Notes: generated by a model from the sequence alone, not told the origin. DNA of 64,000 nt from Verrucosispora sioxanthis (GCF_010560025.1 NZ_SAIY01000006.1:1-64000), one strand, 5' to 3'; shown: positions 19,358 to 29,952, numbered from the stretch's first letter. Numbers and translations are program-made.

Positions 19358-19982
19358 GCGGGCGTGCCTTCGTCGTCGGCGGCGCGCGGTGGCGCGGGTC
19401 GGCGCTCGGGGCGTACCGCCGGGGTGGTCGGACGGGCGGCGGGCGCGCCCGGGCCGGCCGCCCGCGCGCGGCGGCGGTCTCCTCCTTGGCCGGCTCGCCG
19501 TTCGGGTCGTGGGCCGGTGGCGGCGGCACCGTGGCCATCCACTCGCCCAGGTGATCCTTGTCGTGCAGCAGGTCCTTGATGTCGTACTCGGCGTACTCGA
19601 ACTCCGGCGACCAGTAGAGCGCGTCGAAGGGGCAGACCTCGATGCAGATGCCGCAGTACATGCAGAGCGAGAAGTCGATGTCGAACCGGTCGAGCACGTT
19701 GCGCTGCCGTGCCCGGGCGGCCCCCGGCACCGCCACCTCCTCCTTGTGCGAGTCGATGTAGATGCACCAGTCCGGACACTCGCGGGCGCAGAGCATGCAG
19801 ACCGTGCAGTTCTCCTCCAGCAGCGCGATCACCCCGCGCGAACGGGGCGGCAGCTCGGGGGCGACGTCCGGGTACTGCGCCGTGGTGGCGCGTTTCGTCA
19901 TCGTCTTCAACGTGACGGCGAGCCCCTTGACCAGGCCGCTGCCGGGCAGGCCGGTCGCCTCGCTTCGCTCGCGCTCGCTCAT
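19354..19982 (-). CDS. nuoI: NADH-quinone oxidoreductase subunit I, C-terminal frameshift
   Basis: NuoI carries clusters N6a and N6b, passing electrons toward N2. Two ferredoxin motifs are intact: [12 protein letters not shown] near residue 58 and [16 protein letters not shown] near residue 104. The frame changes near 19480 by one missing base; the corrected tail ([11 protein letters not shown] to DEGTPA) stops at 19354, overlapping the nuoJ GTG, which strongly supports the correction. Without it the reading would run on across nuoJ. The start ATG 19982 begins [11 protein letters not shown], an N-terminus made of the same GAGCG repeats as the mini-ORFs. Confidence 0.93.
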
Positions 19983-20087
19983 GCCGAACATCCTGCCCTG
20001 TGGGCACGGCGCGCGCGACCACCCCCCGGAGGTAGCCGGTAGTACCGTGGCCACGGGGAGAAACGACGCACCGGAAAGGACCCGTCA

Positions 20088-20660
20088 ATGACCGCCGCGC
20101 TGCACGACGACAACCCGGCGCCGGGCGAGTGGACGACGGACGCCCTCGACCGCCTGCCCGACGACGGCCGCCGCCGTGAACTCCTGGACGGACAACTGAT
20201 CGTGTCGCCCTCCCCCACGCGACTGCACCAATCCATCGCAATGCTGCTCGGTGCCGCCTTGCAGGAGACCTGCCCCGCCGAGTTCGACGTCACCCAGGGG
20301 GTGTCGGTGCGGATGTCCCGCAGCCGGTCCCTCATTCCCGACCTGCTGGTCACCGAGCTGGACGCGGCTGCCCGCAACCCCTCCTCCTACCTGCCGAACG
20401 AGGTTCTGCTGGTGGTGGAGATCGTCTCGGAGGGATCCCGCAGCATCGACCGGGTGCTCAAGCCGGCGCTCTACGCCGAGGCGGACATTCCCTTCTTCTG
20501 GCGGATCGAGACCGAGACGGGGATCGTGGTGCACGCCCACCGGCTCGACCCCGTCAAGCGCGTCTACGTCGAGCACGCCCGGATGAGCGACGGCATCCTG
20601 CTGGCCGACCCGTGGGAGATGGACATCCCACTCGACCGGATCACTCCTCGGTCACGCTGA
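20088..20660 (+). CDS. Uma2 family (DUF820) putative nuclease
   Basis: A 190-residue member of the Uma2 family, which has a PD-(D/E)XK restriction-endonuclease-like fold. Visible core: RRELLDGQLIVSPSPT at the N-terminal helix/strand, IPDLLVTELD (the PD motif), then LLVVEIVSEGSRSIDRVLKP, supplying the acidic residue and Lys, and FFWRIETETG. It is on the plus strand, alone inside the nuo locus. Cellular role is unknown; such genes are often mobile and multicopy in actinobacteria. Confidence 0.85.
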   Translation: MTAALHDDNPAPGEWTTDALDRLPDDGRRRELLDGQLIVSPSPTRLHQSIAMLLGAALQETCPAEFDVTQGVSVRMSRSRSLIPDLLVTELDAAARNPSSYLPNEVLLVVEIVSEGSRSIDRVLKPALYAEADIPFFWRIETETGIVVHAHRLDPVKRVYVEHARMSDGILLADPWEMDIPLDRITPRSR

Positions 20661-20767
20661 GCGGGCCACGCCGGCCCCGCTCTGGCCCGCCGCCCGGTCA
20701 CCGGGCCGGTCGGATGGAGATCCGCCATGATGGGGTGCGGACGAGACGGGCACACCCTGGGGGCGAC

Positions 20768-21799
<1,032 letters not shown>

Positions 21800-21818
21800 G
21801 CCCACCCCACCCACGCTT

Positions 21819-21878
21819 GTTGACCAAGAAGTTTGCGTCTCTGTCGGCTCGAATCCGGACGTGAACTTCTTGATCAAC
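21819..21878. terminator. GTTGATCA-type palindrome between convergent GST and nuoH genes
   Basis: Two 21-base arms (21819-21839 and 21858-21878) pair with three mismatches around an 18-base loop. The right arm reads AACTTCTTGATCAAC. Its position between two convergent stops fits a bidirectional terminator. The core GTTGATCA-GA-GTT recurs at 51636-51691, so it seems to be a dispersed repeat family. Confidence 0.65.
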
Positions 21879-21899
21879 GGGGGTCGTCTCGGGGTGGGG

Positions 21900-22862
21900 T
21901 CAGAGGGTTAGGCGGATGGCGGCGGTCAGGACTAGTTGGGCCAGGGCGGCGGGGACCAGGACCAGCCAGCAGAGGCGTTGGAGCTGGTCTTCGCGCAGCC
22001 GGGGGTAGGAGACCCGGAGCCAGATGATCACGAAGCTGACGGCGGCGACCTTGAGCAGGGTCCAGAGCCAGCCGAGCTGGGCGTCGGCGAACGGGCCCTG
22101 CCAGCCGCCGAGGAACAGCACGGTGGTGAGTGCGGCGATCACCACGATGCCGACGTACTCGGCCAGCAGCAGGAACGCGAAGCGCAGTCCGGTGTACTCG
22201 GTCAGGTAGCCGAAGACCAGCTCCGAATCGGCGACCGGCATGTCGAAGGGTGGCCGGCGGATCTCGGCCAGCCCGGCCACGAAGAAGATCACCATCGCCG
22301 GTGCCTGCCAGAGCAGCCACCACGGCTGCCACGCCTCGACGATGCCGGAGAGGCTGAGCGTCCCGGCGGCCATCGCCACCGACGCGGCGGCCAGCACCAG
22401 CGGCAGCTCGTAACCGAGCAGTTGTGCCGCACCACGCAGCCCACCGAGCAGGCTGTACTTGTTGGCCGACGCCCAGGCCGACATGAGCACGGCCAGCACG
22501 CCCACCCCGACCACCGCCAGCACGAAGAACAGCCCGATGTCGAGCGGCTGCCCGACCAGGTCGTTCGGGCCGAGCGGGATCACCAGCAGGGCCAGCAGGT
22601 ACGGCACCAGCGCCACCGCCGGAGCCAACCGGAACACCGGTCGGTCGGCCGCGCGCGGGGTGACGTCCTCCTTCTGGACGAACTTCACCCCGTCGGCGAT
22701 CAACTGCGCCCAGCCGTGGAAGCCGCCCGCGTACATCGGGCCGAGCCGGCCCTGCATGTGCGCCATCACCTTGTGTTCCGCCTGGCCCACCAGCAACGGC
22801 AGGACGAGGAAGGCGGCCAGCACGCCACCGATCCGGACAACCAGTTCCAGCCAGAGCGGCAT
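21900..22862 (-). CDS. nuoH: NADH-quinone oxidoreductase subunit H
   Basis: NuoH forms the quinone-entry and first proton half-channel at the junction of complex I arms. The 320-residue product has about eight helices and the family hallmarks EHKVMAHMQGRLGPMYAG near residue 29, ADGVKFVQKEDVTP, AEIRRPPFDMPVADSELVFGY with the acidic loop, and a C-terminal WLRVSYPRLREDQL. Its ATG at 22862 directly follows nuoC. It is separated from nuoI-N by the Uma2 and GST genes on the other strand. Confidence 0.96.
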   Translation of the reverse strand: MPLWLELVVRIGGVLAAFLVLPLLVGQAEHKVMAHMQGRLGPMYAGGFHGWAQLIADGVKFVQKEDVTPRAADRPVFRLAPAVALVPYLLALLVIPLGPNDLVGQPLDIGLFFVLAVVGVGVLAVLMSAWASANKYSLLGGLRGAAQLLGYELPLVLAAASVAMAAGTLSLSGIVEAWQPWWLLWQAPAMVIFFVAGLAEIRRPPFDMPVADSELVFGYLTEYTGLRFAFLLLAEYVGIVVIAALTTVLFLGGWQGPFADAQLGWLWTLLKVAAVSFVIIWLRVSYPRLREDQLQRLCWLVLVPAALAQLVLTAAIRLTL

Positions 22863-22877
22863 CAGGCCCCACCTCCG

Positions 22878-23657
22878 TCATCCGGCGCCGGACCACCCTC
22901 GGATGCTGGCGGATCCCCAGCCGTCGGGCCGCCGGGGGCCGCCGGCTCCCCGGTGGAGCCGGCCTCCCGAGGGTACGCGGCCCGCGGGCACCCGGTGCCG
23001 GACGGGCCGGGCGCTCCCGGGCCGGGCGGGCCGGGTGCCGCCGCGTGGGCCCTCCCCCACCCCACCGGCACCGGCGGGGGTCGGCACGACTCCCCACTCA
23101 CCTGGCGCGGGCACGCCCGGGGGTCGGATCGGGCGGCGTCCACCGCCGGCCTCCGACTCACCCGGCTCCTTCGCGCCCGGCCAGGGCTTCGCCACCCGGG
23201 ATGCCAGCACGAACTCCTTGCGCAGCGGGTGCCCCTCGAACTCCGGTGGCAGCAGCAGCGGGAGCAGGCCAGCGTGCCCGGCGAAGTCGATGCCGAACAT
23301 CTCGTGAGTCTCCCGCTCGTGCCAGGCGGCCCCCGGGTAGACCGCCACCACGGAGTCCACAGTCGGTGTGTCGCGGGACACCCGGGCCCGCAACAGCACC
23401 CCGTGCCGGTGCGCGGTGGACCAGAGGTGGGCCACCACGTCGAACCCGTCGGCCAGCTCGTCGACCGCCGACAGCCAGTCGAAGTAGTCGCAGGCCAGCT
23501 CGGTGTCGTCCCGAGCGGCCAGCAGCGCGGCCCGCCAGGCGTGCGGGGGCACGTCGACGGTGGCCCGGGCATGGACCTGACCGCCGGAGACCGTCGCGGT
23601 GGCCTCGACGGGCGCGAGCAGCGCGACGAGCCGTTGGCCGACCTCTTCCGGTGTCAT
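22878..23657 (-). CDS. nuoC: NADH-quinone oxidoreductase subunit C, possibly frameshifted tail
   Basis: NuoC is a scaffold of the hydrophilic arm that binds NuoD and NuoB. From ATG 23657 (MTPEEVGQRL) the core runs about 185 residues with ACDYFDWLSAVDEL, HLWSTAHRHGVLLRARV and the signature WHERETHEMFGIDFAGH, followed by FEGHPLRKEFVL. After that comes a Gly/Pro tail. The plain frame stops at 22878, but if a base is removed near 23060 a Pro/Asp-rich tail ends at 22862 in a TGATG overlap with nuoH, which is the more natural arrangement. Confidence 0.9.
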   Translation of the reverse strand: MTPEEVGQRLVALLAPVEATATVSGGQVHARATVDVPPHAWRAALLAARDDTELACDYFDWLSAVDELADGFDVVAHLWSTAHRHGVLLRARVSRDTPTVDSVVAVYPGAAWHERETHEMFGIDFAGHAGLLPLLLPPEFEGHPLRKEFVLASRVAKPWPGAKEPGESEAGGGRRPIRPPGVPAPGEWGVVPTPAGAGGVGEGPRGGTRPARPGSARPVRHRVPAGRVPSGGRLHRGAGGPRRPDGWGSASIRGWSGAG

Positions 23658-23814
23658 GCCGCTGATCCTAGGCCCTGCGGCCGGCGTCCTCGCCTCGTGC
23701 GGAGGCGGCGCCGGACGGCAACCGACCCGGTACGCGGGCGGCCGGTGCACGCAAGCGGGTGACTCCGGTGCGCTTCGCCGGTGCCACCCGTCGGCGGCCA
23801 CCAGGATGAAGTCT

Positions 23815-24861
23815 GTGCGCGCTGTGACCGTCATTCCCGGAGTACCCGGCTCGCTGCGGCTGCTCGACGACTACCCCGAACCGGCCCCCGAAGAGGGACC
23901 GATCCTGGTGGAGGCCCTCTCGGTCGGCGTCTGCGGAACCGACATCGAGATCATCGAGGGGCAGTACGGCGAGGCGCCGCCCGGCACCGATCACCTGGTG
24001 CTCGGTCACGAGTCACTGGGTCGGGTGCTGGAGGATCCGACCGGCACCCGGCAGCCGGGCGACCTGGTGGCCGGGATCGTCCGGCATCCCGATCCGATGC
24101 CCTGCCCGAACTGCGCGGTCGGTGAGTGGGACATGTGCCGCAACGGCCTGTTCACCGAGCACGGCATCAAGGCGCTGCCGGGCTTCGCCCGCGAGCGGTG
24201 GCGGTTGCAGCCCCGCTTCGCGGTGGGACTCGATCCCGCACTGATCGAGGTGGGGATGCTGCTCGAACCGACGAGTGTGATGGTCAAGGCGTGGGACCAC
24301 GTCGACCGGATCGGCCTGCGGGCGGAGTGGCAGCCCCGCACCGCGTTGATCACCGGTGCCGGCCCGATCGGCCTGCTCGCCGCGCTGCTGGCCAGTCAGC
24401 GGGGCCTCTCCGTGCACGTGCTCGACCTGGCCACCGAAGGCCCGAAGCCGGCGCTCGCCGGCGCGCTCGGTGCCACGTACCACTCCGGACCGCTCGACCA
24501 GCTGGACCTCGAACCGGACGTCATCGTCGAGTGCACCGGCGCGCCGGCGGTCGTGCTGGAGGCGATGTGCAAGGTCGGTCCCAACGGGATCGTCTGCCTG
24601 GCCGGGGTCTCCAGCGGCGGCCGGACGATCGACTTCGACGCGGGCGCGCTGAACCGGACCCTCGTGCTGGAGAACAACGTCGTCTTCGGCTCGGTGAACG
24701 CCAACCGGCGGCACTGGGAGGGTGCCGCCGAGGCCCTTTCCAAGGCCGACCCGGCCTGGCTCGCCTCACTGATCACCCGCCGGGTGCCGCTGGCCCAGTA
24801 CGCCACCGCCTACTCGCCCGGACCGCAGGACATCAAGGTCGTCCTCGACTTCGCCCGCTGA
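23815..24861 (+). CDS. Glucose 1-dehydrogenase-like zinc alcohol dehydrogenase
   Basis: A 348-residue medium-chain dehydrogenase. The N-terminal catalytic domain has SVGVCGTDIEII (zinc Cys), HLVLGHESLGRV with the His-Glu pair, and a Cys-rich lobe CPNCAVGEWDMC; LLEPTSVMVKAW is typical of the glucose dehydrogenase subgroup. The Rossmann motif is ITGAGPIGLLAALLA near residue 178. GTG 23815 is favoured over ATG 23806 because AGGATGA then sits about eight bases ahead and the family starts M-R-A. Sugar substrate is inferred from subfamily only. Confidence 0.85.
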   Translation: MRAVTVIPGVPGSLRLLDDYPEPAPEEGPILVEALSVGVCGTDIEIIEGQYGEAPPGTDHLVLGHESLGRVLEDPTGTRQPGDLVAGIVRHPDPMPCPNCAVGEWDMCRNGLFTEHGIKALPGFARERWRLQPRFAVGLDPALIEVGMLLEPTSVMVKAWDHVDRIGLRAEWQPRTALITGAGPIGLLAALLASQRGLSVHVLDLATEGPKPALAGALGATYHSGPLDQLDLEPDVIVECTGAPAVVLEAMCKVGPNGIVCLAGVSSGGRTIDFDAGALNRTLVLENNVVFGSVNANRRHWEGAAEALSKADPAWLASLITRRVPLAQYATAYSPGPQDIKVVLDFAR

Positions 24862-24879
24862 ACACCCCGCAGGCTCGGG

Positions 24880-26193
24880 TCAGATGCCGGGCAGCCGGCC
24901 GTTGCGGAACAGGTCGACGAAGAGCTGATGATCGTGACGGGCGCGTACCCCGTACGTGTGGGCGAAGTCGACCAGGTGCCCGACGAAGCCGGCGGTGTCC
25001 GCGTCCACGACGGCGACGATGGCCTCCTCGGTCGAGTAGTCGACCAGGTCGTGGCTGGACTCGTCGTCGGCCACCGAGTGCATCCGGGCGACCGCCCGCC
25101 CCAGGTCGGCCAGCACCCCGGCCAGTTCCTCCGGCTCGTTGACGTCCGCCCAGTCCAGGTCGGCCGCGTACGGGGACACCTCGGCGACGAGTTGACCGAC
25201 GCCGTCGAGTTCGGTGAAGCCCAGCCACGGGTCGGCGTGCGCCTGGAGGGCCCGCTGCGACTCGGCGGTGCGGTGCCCCTGGTGCCGGAAGTAGCCACGG
25301 ACCCGCTCGTCGTCGACGTAGCGGGCCGCCGCCGGCACCTGAGCCTGCTTCATGTAGATCACGACGTCGTTCTCCAACGCCTGGGTGTGCCCCTCCAGCA
25401 GGAGGTTGTACGAGGGTAGGCCGGCCGAGCCGATGCCCACCCCCTTGCGCAGCACCACGTCCTTGATCTGAGCGGCGAGCGGCCGGGCCTGCACCGTGGG
25501 GGGCAGCGTCTCCAGGTACGCCTCGAACGCCGCGCACACCCGCGCCCGCACGTCCCCGTCGATCTCGTACACCCCGTCGCCCACGGAGAAGCGCCGCTCG
25601 TAGTTGTCGATGGTGGTCTGTCCGCGCAGCAGGTCGACCCGGGTGTTCAGCCGCGCCTGCTGGAGCACCCGGCGCAGCACCCCGTCGGCGTTGTCCAGGG
25701 TGATCGACCCGATGGCGTCGTCCCCACCGGCGGCGATGGCCCGCAGTTCGACCAGGTACGCGTTCGCGAAGCAGGTGACCAGGTCGCTGATGACCCGGTC
25801 GGAGAGCGCCTTGGTGTAGCCGATCAACGCGACGCTGGCGACGAACCGCCGCAGGTCCCAGGTGAACGGCCCGACGTACGCCTCGTCGAAGTCGTTGACG
25901 TTGAAGACGAGCTGACCGGAGCCGTTCATGTAGGTGCCGAAGTTCTCCGCGTGCAGGTCGCCGTGGATCCACACCCGGCTGGTCCGCGCGTCGAGGAAGC
26001 GGTCGTCGGCGAAGTCGCCCCGCTGGTCGGCGTAGAAGAGGCTGGCACTGCCCCGGTAGAAGGCGAACGGCGAGGCGGCCATCTTGCGGAACTTGCGCCG
26101 GAAGGCGGCCGGGTCGAGCGCCATCAGGGTGCCGAACTCCTCGGTCAGCACCTCGACGATGAAGGCGGAACGCTGCTCGGCGACGTCGGTCAT
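24880..26193 (-). CDS. DUF2252 family protein
   Basis: A 437-residue DUF2252 protein. Its centre has a kinase/aminoglycoside-phosphotransferase-like pair: VWIHGDLHAENFGTY (HGDxHxxN catalytic loop) near residue 75 and VNDFDEAYVGPFTWDLRR (DFD metal-binding). Later segments include LRKGVGIGSAGLPSYNLLLEG. A phosphotransferase activity is therefore plausible but unproven for the family. Start ATG 26193 (MTDVAEQ) is the first with a sensible upstream; the longer reading is Arg/Trp-rich noise. Lies between nuoC and nuoB on the same strand. Confidence 0.88.
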   Translation of the reverse strand: MTDVAEQRSAFIVEVLTEEFGTLMALDPAAFRRKFRKMAASPFAFYRGSASLFYADQRGDFADDRFLDARTSRVWIHGDLHAENFGTYMNGSGQLVFNVNDFDEAYVGPFTWDLRRFVASVALIGYTKALSDRVISDLVTCFANAYLVELRAIAAGGDDAIGSITLDNADGVLRRVLQQARLNTRVDLLRGQTTIDNYERRFSVGDGVYEIDGDVRARVCAAFEAYLETLPPTVQARPLAAQIKDVVLRKGVGIGSAGLPSYNLLLEGHTQALENDVVIYMKQAQVPAAARYVDDERVRGYFRHQGHRTAESQRALQAHADPWLGFTELDGVGQLVAEVSPYAADLDWADVNEPEELAGVLADLGRAVARMHSVADDESSHDLVDYSTEEAIVAVVDADTAGFVGHLVDFAHTYGVRARHDHQLFVDLFRNGRLPGI

Positions 26194-26298
26194 GATCCGT
26201 ACGCTAGCGAAGCCACACCACCCGGACGGCCAGCCGAGCGACCGGTCTCGCCGGACCGACCGGACCGCGGTCCACACCCGGCCGGGCACCTCCGCCGG

Positions 26299-26877
26299 TC
26301 AGGGATTCGGTGGACGCACCGGCGGTGCGGTCAGGGAGGCGACCGAGCGGGCGGGGGCGCCGTCGCGGGGCGGGGCGTCGACCGGTGGGGCGAGCGGGTC
26401 GGTGCGGGACACCCCGCCGATGCCGGACTGCTCGGCGGCGATCTTCTCCTGAAGCCGGAGGATGCCGTGCAGCAGCGCCTCCGGCCGGGGCGGGCAGCCG
26501 GGCACGTACACGTCGACCGGGATGAGCTGGTCGACCCCCTTGGTCACCGAGTACGAGTCCCAGTACGGGCCGCCGCAGTTGGAGCAGGCACCGAACGAGA
26601 TCACGTACTTCGGCTCGGGCATCTGGTCGTAGAGCCGCTTGATCGCCGGAGCCATCTTGTCGGTGACGGTGCCGGAGACCACCATCAGGTCGGCCTGCCG
26701 GGGACCGTGCGCGAACGGGATCACGCCCAGCCGCATGAAGTCGTGCCGGGACATGCTTGTCGCGATGAACTCGATGGCGCAGCAGGCCAGGCCGAAGTTG
26801 AAGACCCAGAGCGAGTAGCGCCGGCCCCAGTTGAGCACGAACCGGATCGGCTCACCGAGCACCGCAGGCAGCTGCAC
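26299..26877 (-). CDS. nuoB: NADH-quinone oxidoreductase subunit B
   Basis: NuoB holds the terminal cluster N2 next to the quinone site. The 192-residue product has all four ligands: the tandem Cys in [25 protein letters not shown] and [34 protein letters not shown] and [16 protein letters not shown] are also typical. A 40-residue Pro/Ala tail follows. The GTG start is at 26877. It lies about 2.6 kb upstream of nuoC, with the DUF2252 and dehydrogenase genes between; nuoA and nuoD are absent on either side. Confidence 0.96.
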   Translation of the reverse strand: MQLPAVLGEPIRFVLNWGRRYSLWVFNFGLACCAIEFIATSMSRHDFMRLGVIPFAHGPRQADLMVVSGTVTDKMAPAIKRLYDQMPEPKYVISFGACSNCGGPYWDSYSVTKGVDQLIPVDVYVPGCPPRPEALLHGILRLQEKIAAEQSGIGGVSRTDPLAPPVDAPPRDGAPARSVASLTAPPVRPPNP

Positions 26878-26989
26878 GACCGCTCCCCCTCCCGTCCCCG
26901 ACAGTCAACCACAGCGACCCGACGTCTGCGGTGGCCGCCGCCCGGCGACGGACGTCGCCGAGCGGTGCACGATCAGGAACCGGTGGGCG

Positions 26990-28453
26990 CTACCACGCGG
27001 GACGTTGCAGCAGGCTGACGAACTCGACGAGCAGCCGTTCACGCAGCGCCGGTGGGGCGGCGTCGAGCAACGTGTTGACCAGGGCCATCCGCTCCGGCAG
27101 CCCACCACCCGGGCCCAGCCCGAGTCCGGCGGCGAGCCCGGCGACCACATCGCCGGTGAGCCCCTCCGGCGCCAGCGTGCCAGCCAGGGCCCGCAGCTCC
27201 GGCGGCAACGCGACCGGGCCCGCCGCGCGGGCGGCGGCGACCGCGTCGGCCAAATCGGGACCGAACTCCGCCGCCCGGGGTGCCACCGCGGCGGTCACCG
27301 TGAGGTGCACGCTTGGCGGCAGGCCGGCGTACGACAGCTGGGGCTGGGTGTGCCAGCCCCGCGCGGCCAACTCGTCGACCAGCACGAACAGGTCCGGCCC
27401 GGTTTCGGTGGCGGTGAAGCAGACCACCGTCGACTCCGGCTCGGCGACCAGCCGCAGCCCGTCGGCGCCGCGTACCGCCTCGGTCAGGGTGCACACCGCC
27501 GCCCAGGTGCGCCGGGTCAGTTCCAGGTAGCCGTCGTCACCGAGATGCCGCACGGTGGCGTACGCGGCGGCGATCGGCCCACCGGAGCGGGTGGAGGAGA
27601 TCACTGGGTTGATCATGGTGTACCCGGGCCAGTCGGCGTAGGCGAAGTACTGCGGGGCACGCAGTTGCGGATCGCGGTGCAGCAGCACCGACACGCCCTT
27701 CGGCGCGTACGCGTACTTGTGCAGGTCCACCGAGATCGAGGTGACGCCGGGCACGCCCAGGTCGAACGGGGGCACCGGCAGGCCGAGGCGCCGCAGGTAC
27801 GGCAGCGTCCAGCCACCGAAGCAGGCGTCCACATGGCAACGGACCCCGGCGGCGGCGGCCACCTCGGCGATCTGTTCGACCGGGTCCACGACGCCGTGCG
27901 CGTACGAGGGGGCGGAGCAGGCCACCAGCACCGTCTCCGGCCGGAGGGCGGCGGCCACGCCGGCGACGGCCGGGCGCAGGGTGCTCGGGTCGACCGGCAC
28001 GGTGTCGAGTTCCACCCGCAGGTAGTGAGCCGCCTTGGCGAAGGCGGCATGGGCACTGGCCGGTACCACGATCCGGGGTGCCGCGATGTCCGGCCGGGCG
28101 TCCCGGGCGGTCTTGACGGCCAGGATGAGCGACTCGGTGCCGCCGCTGGTGACGCTGCCGACGACGTCCGGTGCGCTCGTGCCCGGCCCGCCGCCGAGCA
28201 GCCGCGCCGCCGCCGCGACAAGCGTGTTCTCCATGGCCAGCAGGGACGGGAAGGCGGTCGGGTCGAGCCCGTTGACGTGTGCGCTCTCGGCGTACGCGGC
28301 GGTGGCGAGCGCGTCCAGCCCGGGCACCGCGGGGTCGTACACGTACGCGAACAGCCGCCCCCCGTGCGTCGGTCGATCCAACGCCCGCAGCTCGCGGATC
28401 TCCGCCAGCACCTGCTCCGCCGGCATCCCGTCCGGCCGGTTCTCGTCGATCAT
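26990..28453 (-). CDS. PLP-dependent lyase/decarboxylase, sphingosine-phosphate-lyase-like
   Basis: A 487-residue group II decarboxylase-family enzyme. SVTSGGTESLILAVKTAR binds the cofactor phosphate, HVDACFGGW gives the Asp contacting the pyridine nitrogen, and SVDLHKYAYAPKG supplies the Schiff-base Lys. The overall pattern, including NGLDPTAFPSLLAMENTLV near the N-terminus, resembles sphinganine-1-phosphate aldolase/lyase more than amino acid decarboxylases. Its ATG overlaps the stop of the upstream MFS gene (ATGA), so the two products likely act together. Substrate unknown. Confidence 0.85.
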   Translation of the reverse strand: MIDENRPDGMPAEQVLAEIRELRALDRPTHGGRLFAYVYDPAVPGLDALATAAYAESAHVNGLDPTAFPSLLAMENTLVAAAARLLGGGPGTSAPDVVGSVTSGGTESLILAVKTARDARPDIAAPRIVVPASAHAAFAKAAHYLRVELDTVPVDPSTLRPAVAGVAAALRPETVLVACSAPSYAHGVVDPVEQIAEVAAAAGVRCHVDACFGGWTLPYLRRLGLPVPPFDLGVPGVTSISVDLHKYAYAPKGVSVLLHRDPQLRAPQYFAYADWPGYTMINPVISSTRSGGPIAAAYATVRHLGDDGYLELTRRTWAAVCTLTEAVRGADGLRLVAEPESTVVCFTATETGPDLFVLVDELAARGWHTQPQLSYAGLPPSVHLTVTAAVAPRAAEFGPDLADAVAAARAAGPVALPPELRALAGTLAPEGLTGDVVAGLAAGLGLGPGGGLPERMALVNTLLDAAPPALRERLLVEFVSLLQRPAW

Positions 28454-29952
28454 TGAGTTGTGGCGCCCTTTCCGTGGTTTTCAGCGGCTTCTGTTCCTGC
28501 CACGACTGCATGATCGGCGGTGGTCGGGGGTGGGGTGGGGGAGGTGAGGCGGGCGGGGGTCAGGTCGTAGGGGCGCAGCAGGAGGATGGCCAGGCCGATC
28601 AGGAGGGCGGGGAGGATCGTGAAGCCGAGCAGGACGCCGAGGCGGGCGGTGTCGGACTGGGTGGCGGAGGTGCCGGTGGTGGAGGAGACGTAGCCGGTCA
28701 GGGCGAGCACCAGCCCGTAGATGCCGGGGCCGAGGGCCAGACCGAAGGTCTCACCGGCCGTCCACACGCCGGTGAAGACCCCGGCCTGCCGGCGGCCGGT
28801 GCGCGCGGTGTCGTACGCGATGCAGTCCGGGAGCATGGCCAGCGCGAACACCTGTTGTCCGGCGTACCCGACGCCGAGGAACGCGACCAGCAGGTAGACC
28901 ACGGCGGCCGGCAGCACCGGCGCGGCGACCAACGCCAGTCCGCCGGCGGCCAGGATCAGCGACGCCGCCACCAGGGCGGCGAGCTTGCCCACCCGCGCAC
29001 CCACCCGGGACCAGAGCGGCATCACCACGAGCGCCGGGCCGACGAAGCAGACGAAGAGCACCGTCGGGCCGGTCGTCGGATCTGCCAGCACGTGGTCGGC
29101 GAAGTACTGGACCCCGGCGAGGATGGTGGCCACCCCGGCGGACTGCACCACGAAGCAGAGCAGCAACGCCCGGAAGGGCCGGTTGCGGGCGGCGACGGTG
29201 AGTTGGGCGCGCAGGCTCGGCTCGCTCTCGCCGACCGTGCCCTGCGGGGCGGACCGGGTGCCGAGGAAGGCGCCGACGGCGCCGAGCGCGATGAGGGCGG
29301 CCACGAAGACGCCCATCCACCGGTGCCCGGGAACGCCTCCGCCGGCCGCGTCGCGCACCAGCGGTGCCACCGCACCGGCGACCAGGATGGCCAGCGCCAG
29401 CACCGCGATCCGCCAGGTCATCATCCGGGTACGTTCGGTGTAGTCACTCGTCAGCTCGGCCGGCATCGCCACGTACGGCACCTGGAAGAAGGCGAACGCG
29501 GTAGCCGTGGCCAGGAACGCGACGGCGACGTACGCCCCGGAGGCGGGACCGGCTCCGAACGGCGCGGCGAAGATGGCCCCGAAGAGGACGGCAAGTGCCA
29601 GCCCACCGAAGAGCAGGTACGGACGACGTGCACCCCAGCGCGATCGGGTGCGGTCGGAGATCCGCCCGGCGACCGGGTTGACCAGCACGTCCCACGCCTT
29701 CGGCAGCAGCACCAGCAGGGCGGCCACCCCGGCGGCCACCCCGAGCGTGTCGGTGAGGTAGGGCAGCAGCAGCAGACCCGGCACGGTGCCGAAGGCCCCG
29801 GTCGCCAGCGAGCCGAGCGCGTAGCCGGCGTGCACGCCCCTGGGCAGCGTGCCCAGCACGGTCGAGGTCGCGCCCGGCAGAACCGAGGCGGAGGTCGTAG
29901 ACGCCAGGCCGGAGGCGGGCGTGGGGCCGGAGCCACCCGGCAGTGCGGTCAT
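28450..29952 (-). CDS. GPH/MelB-like (MFS_2) transporter
   Basis: A 500-residue cation-coupled symporter of the glycoside-pentoside-hexuronide group. Marks are LLLPYLTDTLGV in helix 2, KAWDVLVNPVAGRISDRTRSRWGARRPYLL between helices 2 and 3, and FFQVPYVAMPAELTSDYTERT in helix 4. The same superfamily includes MFSD2-type lysolipid carriers. It leads a two-gene operon with the PLP lyase, suggesting import of that enzyme's substrate. A Ser/Thr/Gly-rich N-terminal extension of about 35 residues precedes helix 1. Confidence 0.88.
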   Translation of the reverse strand: MTALPGGSGPTPASGLASTTSASVLPGATSTVLGTLPRGVHAGYALGSLATGAFGTVPGLLLLPYLTDTLGVAAGVAALLVLLPKAWDVLVNPVAGRISDRTRSRWGARRPYLLFGGLALAVLFGAIFAAPFGAGPASGAYVAVAFLATATAFAFFQVPYVAMPAELTSDYTERTRMMTWRIAVLALAILVAGAVAPLVRDAAGGGVPGHRWMGVFVAALIALGAVGAFLGTRSAPQGTVGESEPSLRAQLTVAARNRPFRALLLCFVVQSAGVATILAGVQYFADHVLADPTTGPTVLFVCFVGPALVVMPLWSRVGARVGKLAALVAASLILAAGGLALVAAPVLPAAVVYLLVAFLGVGYAGQQVFALAMLPDCIAYDTARTGRRQAGVFTGVWTAGETFGLALGPGIYGLVLALTGYVSSTTGTSATQSDTARLGVLLGFTILPALLIGLAILLLRPYDLTPARLTSPTPPPTTADHAVVAGTEAAENHGKGATTQ

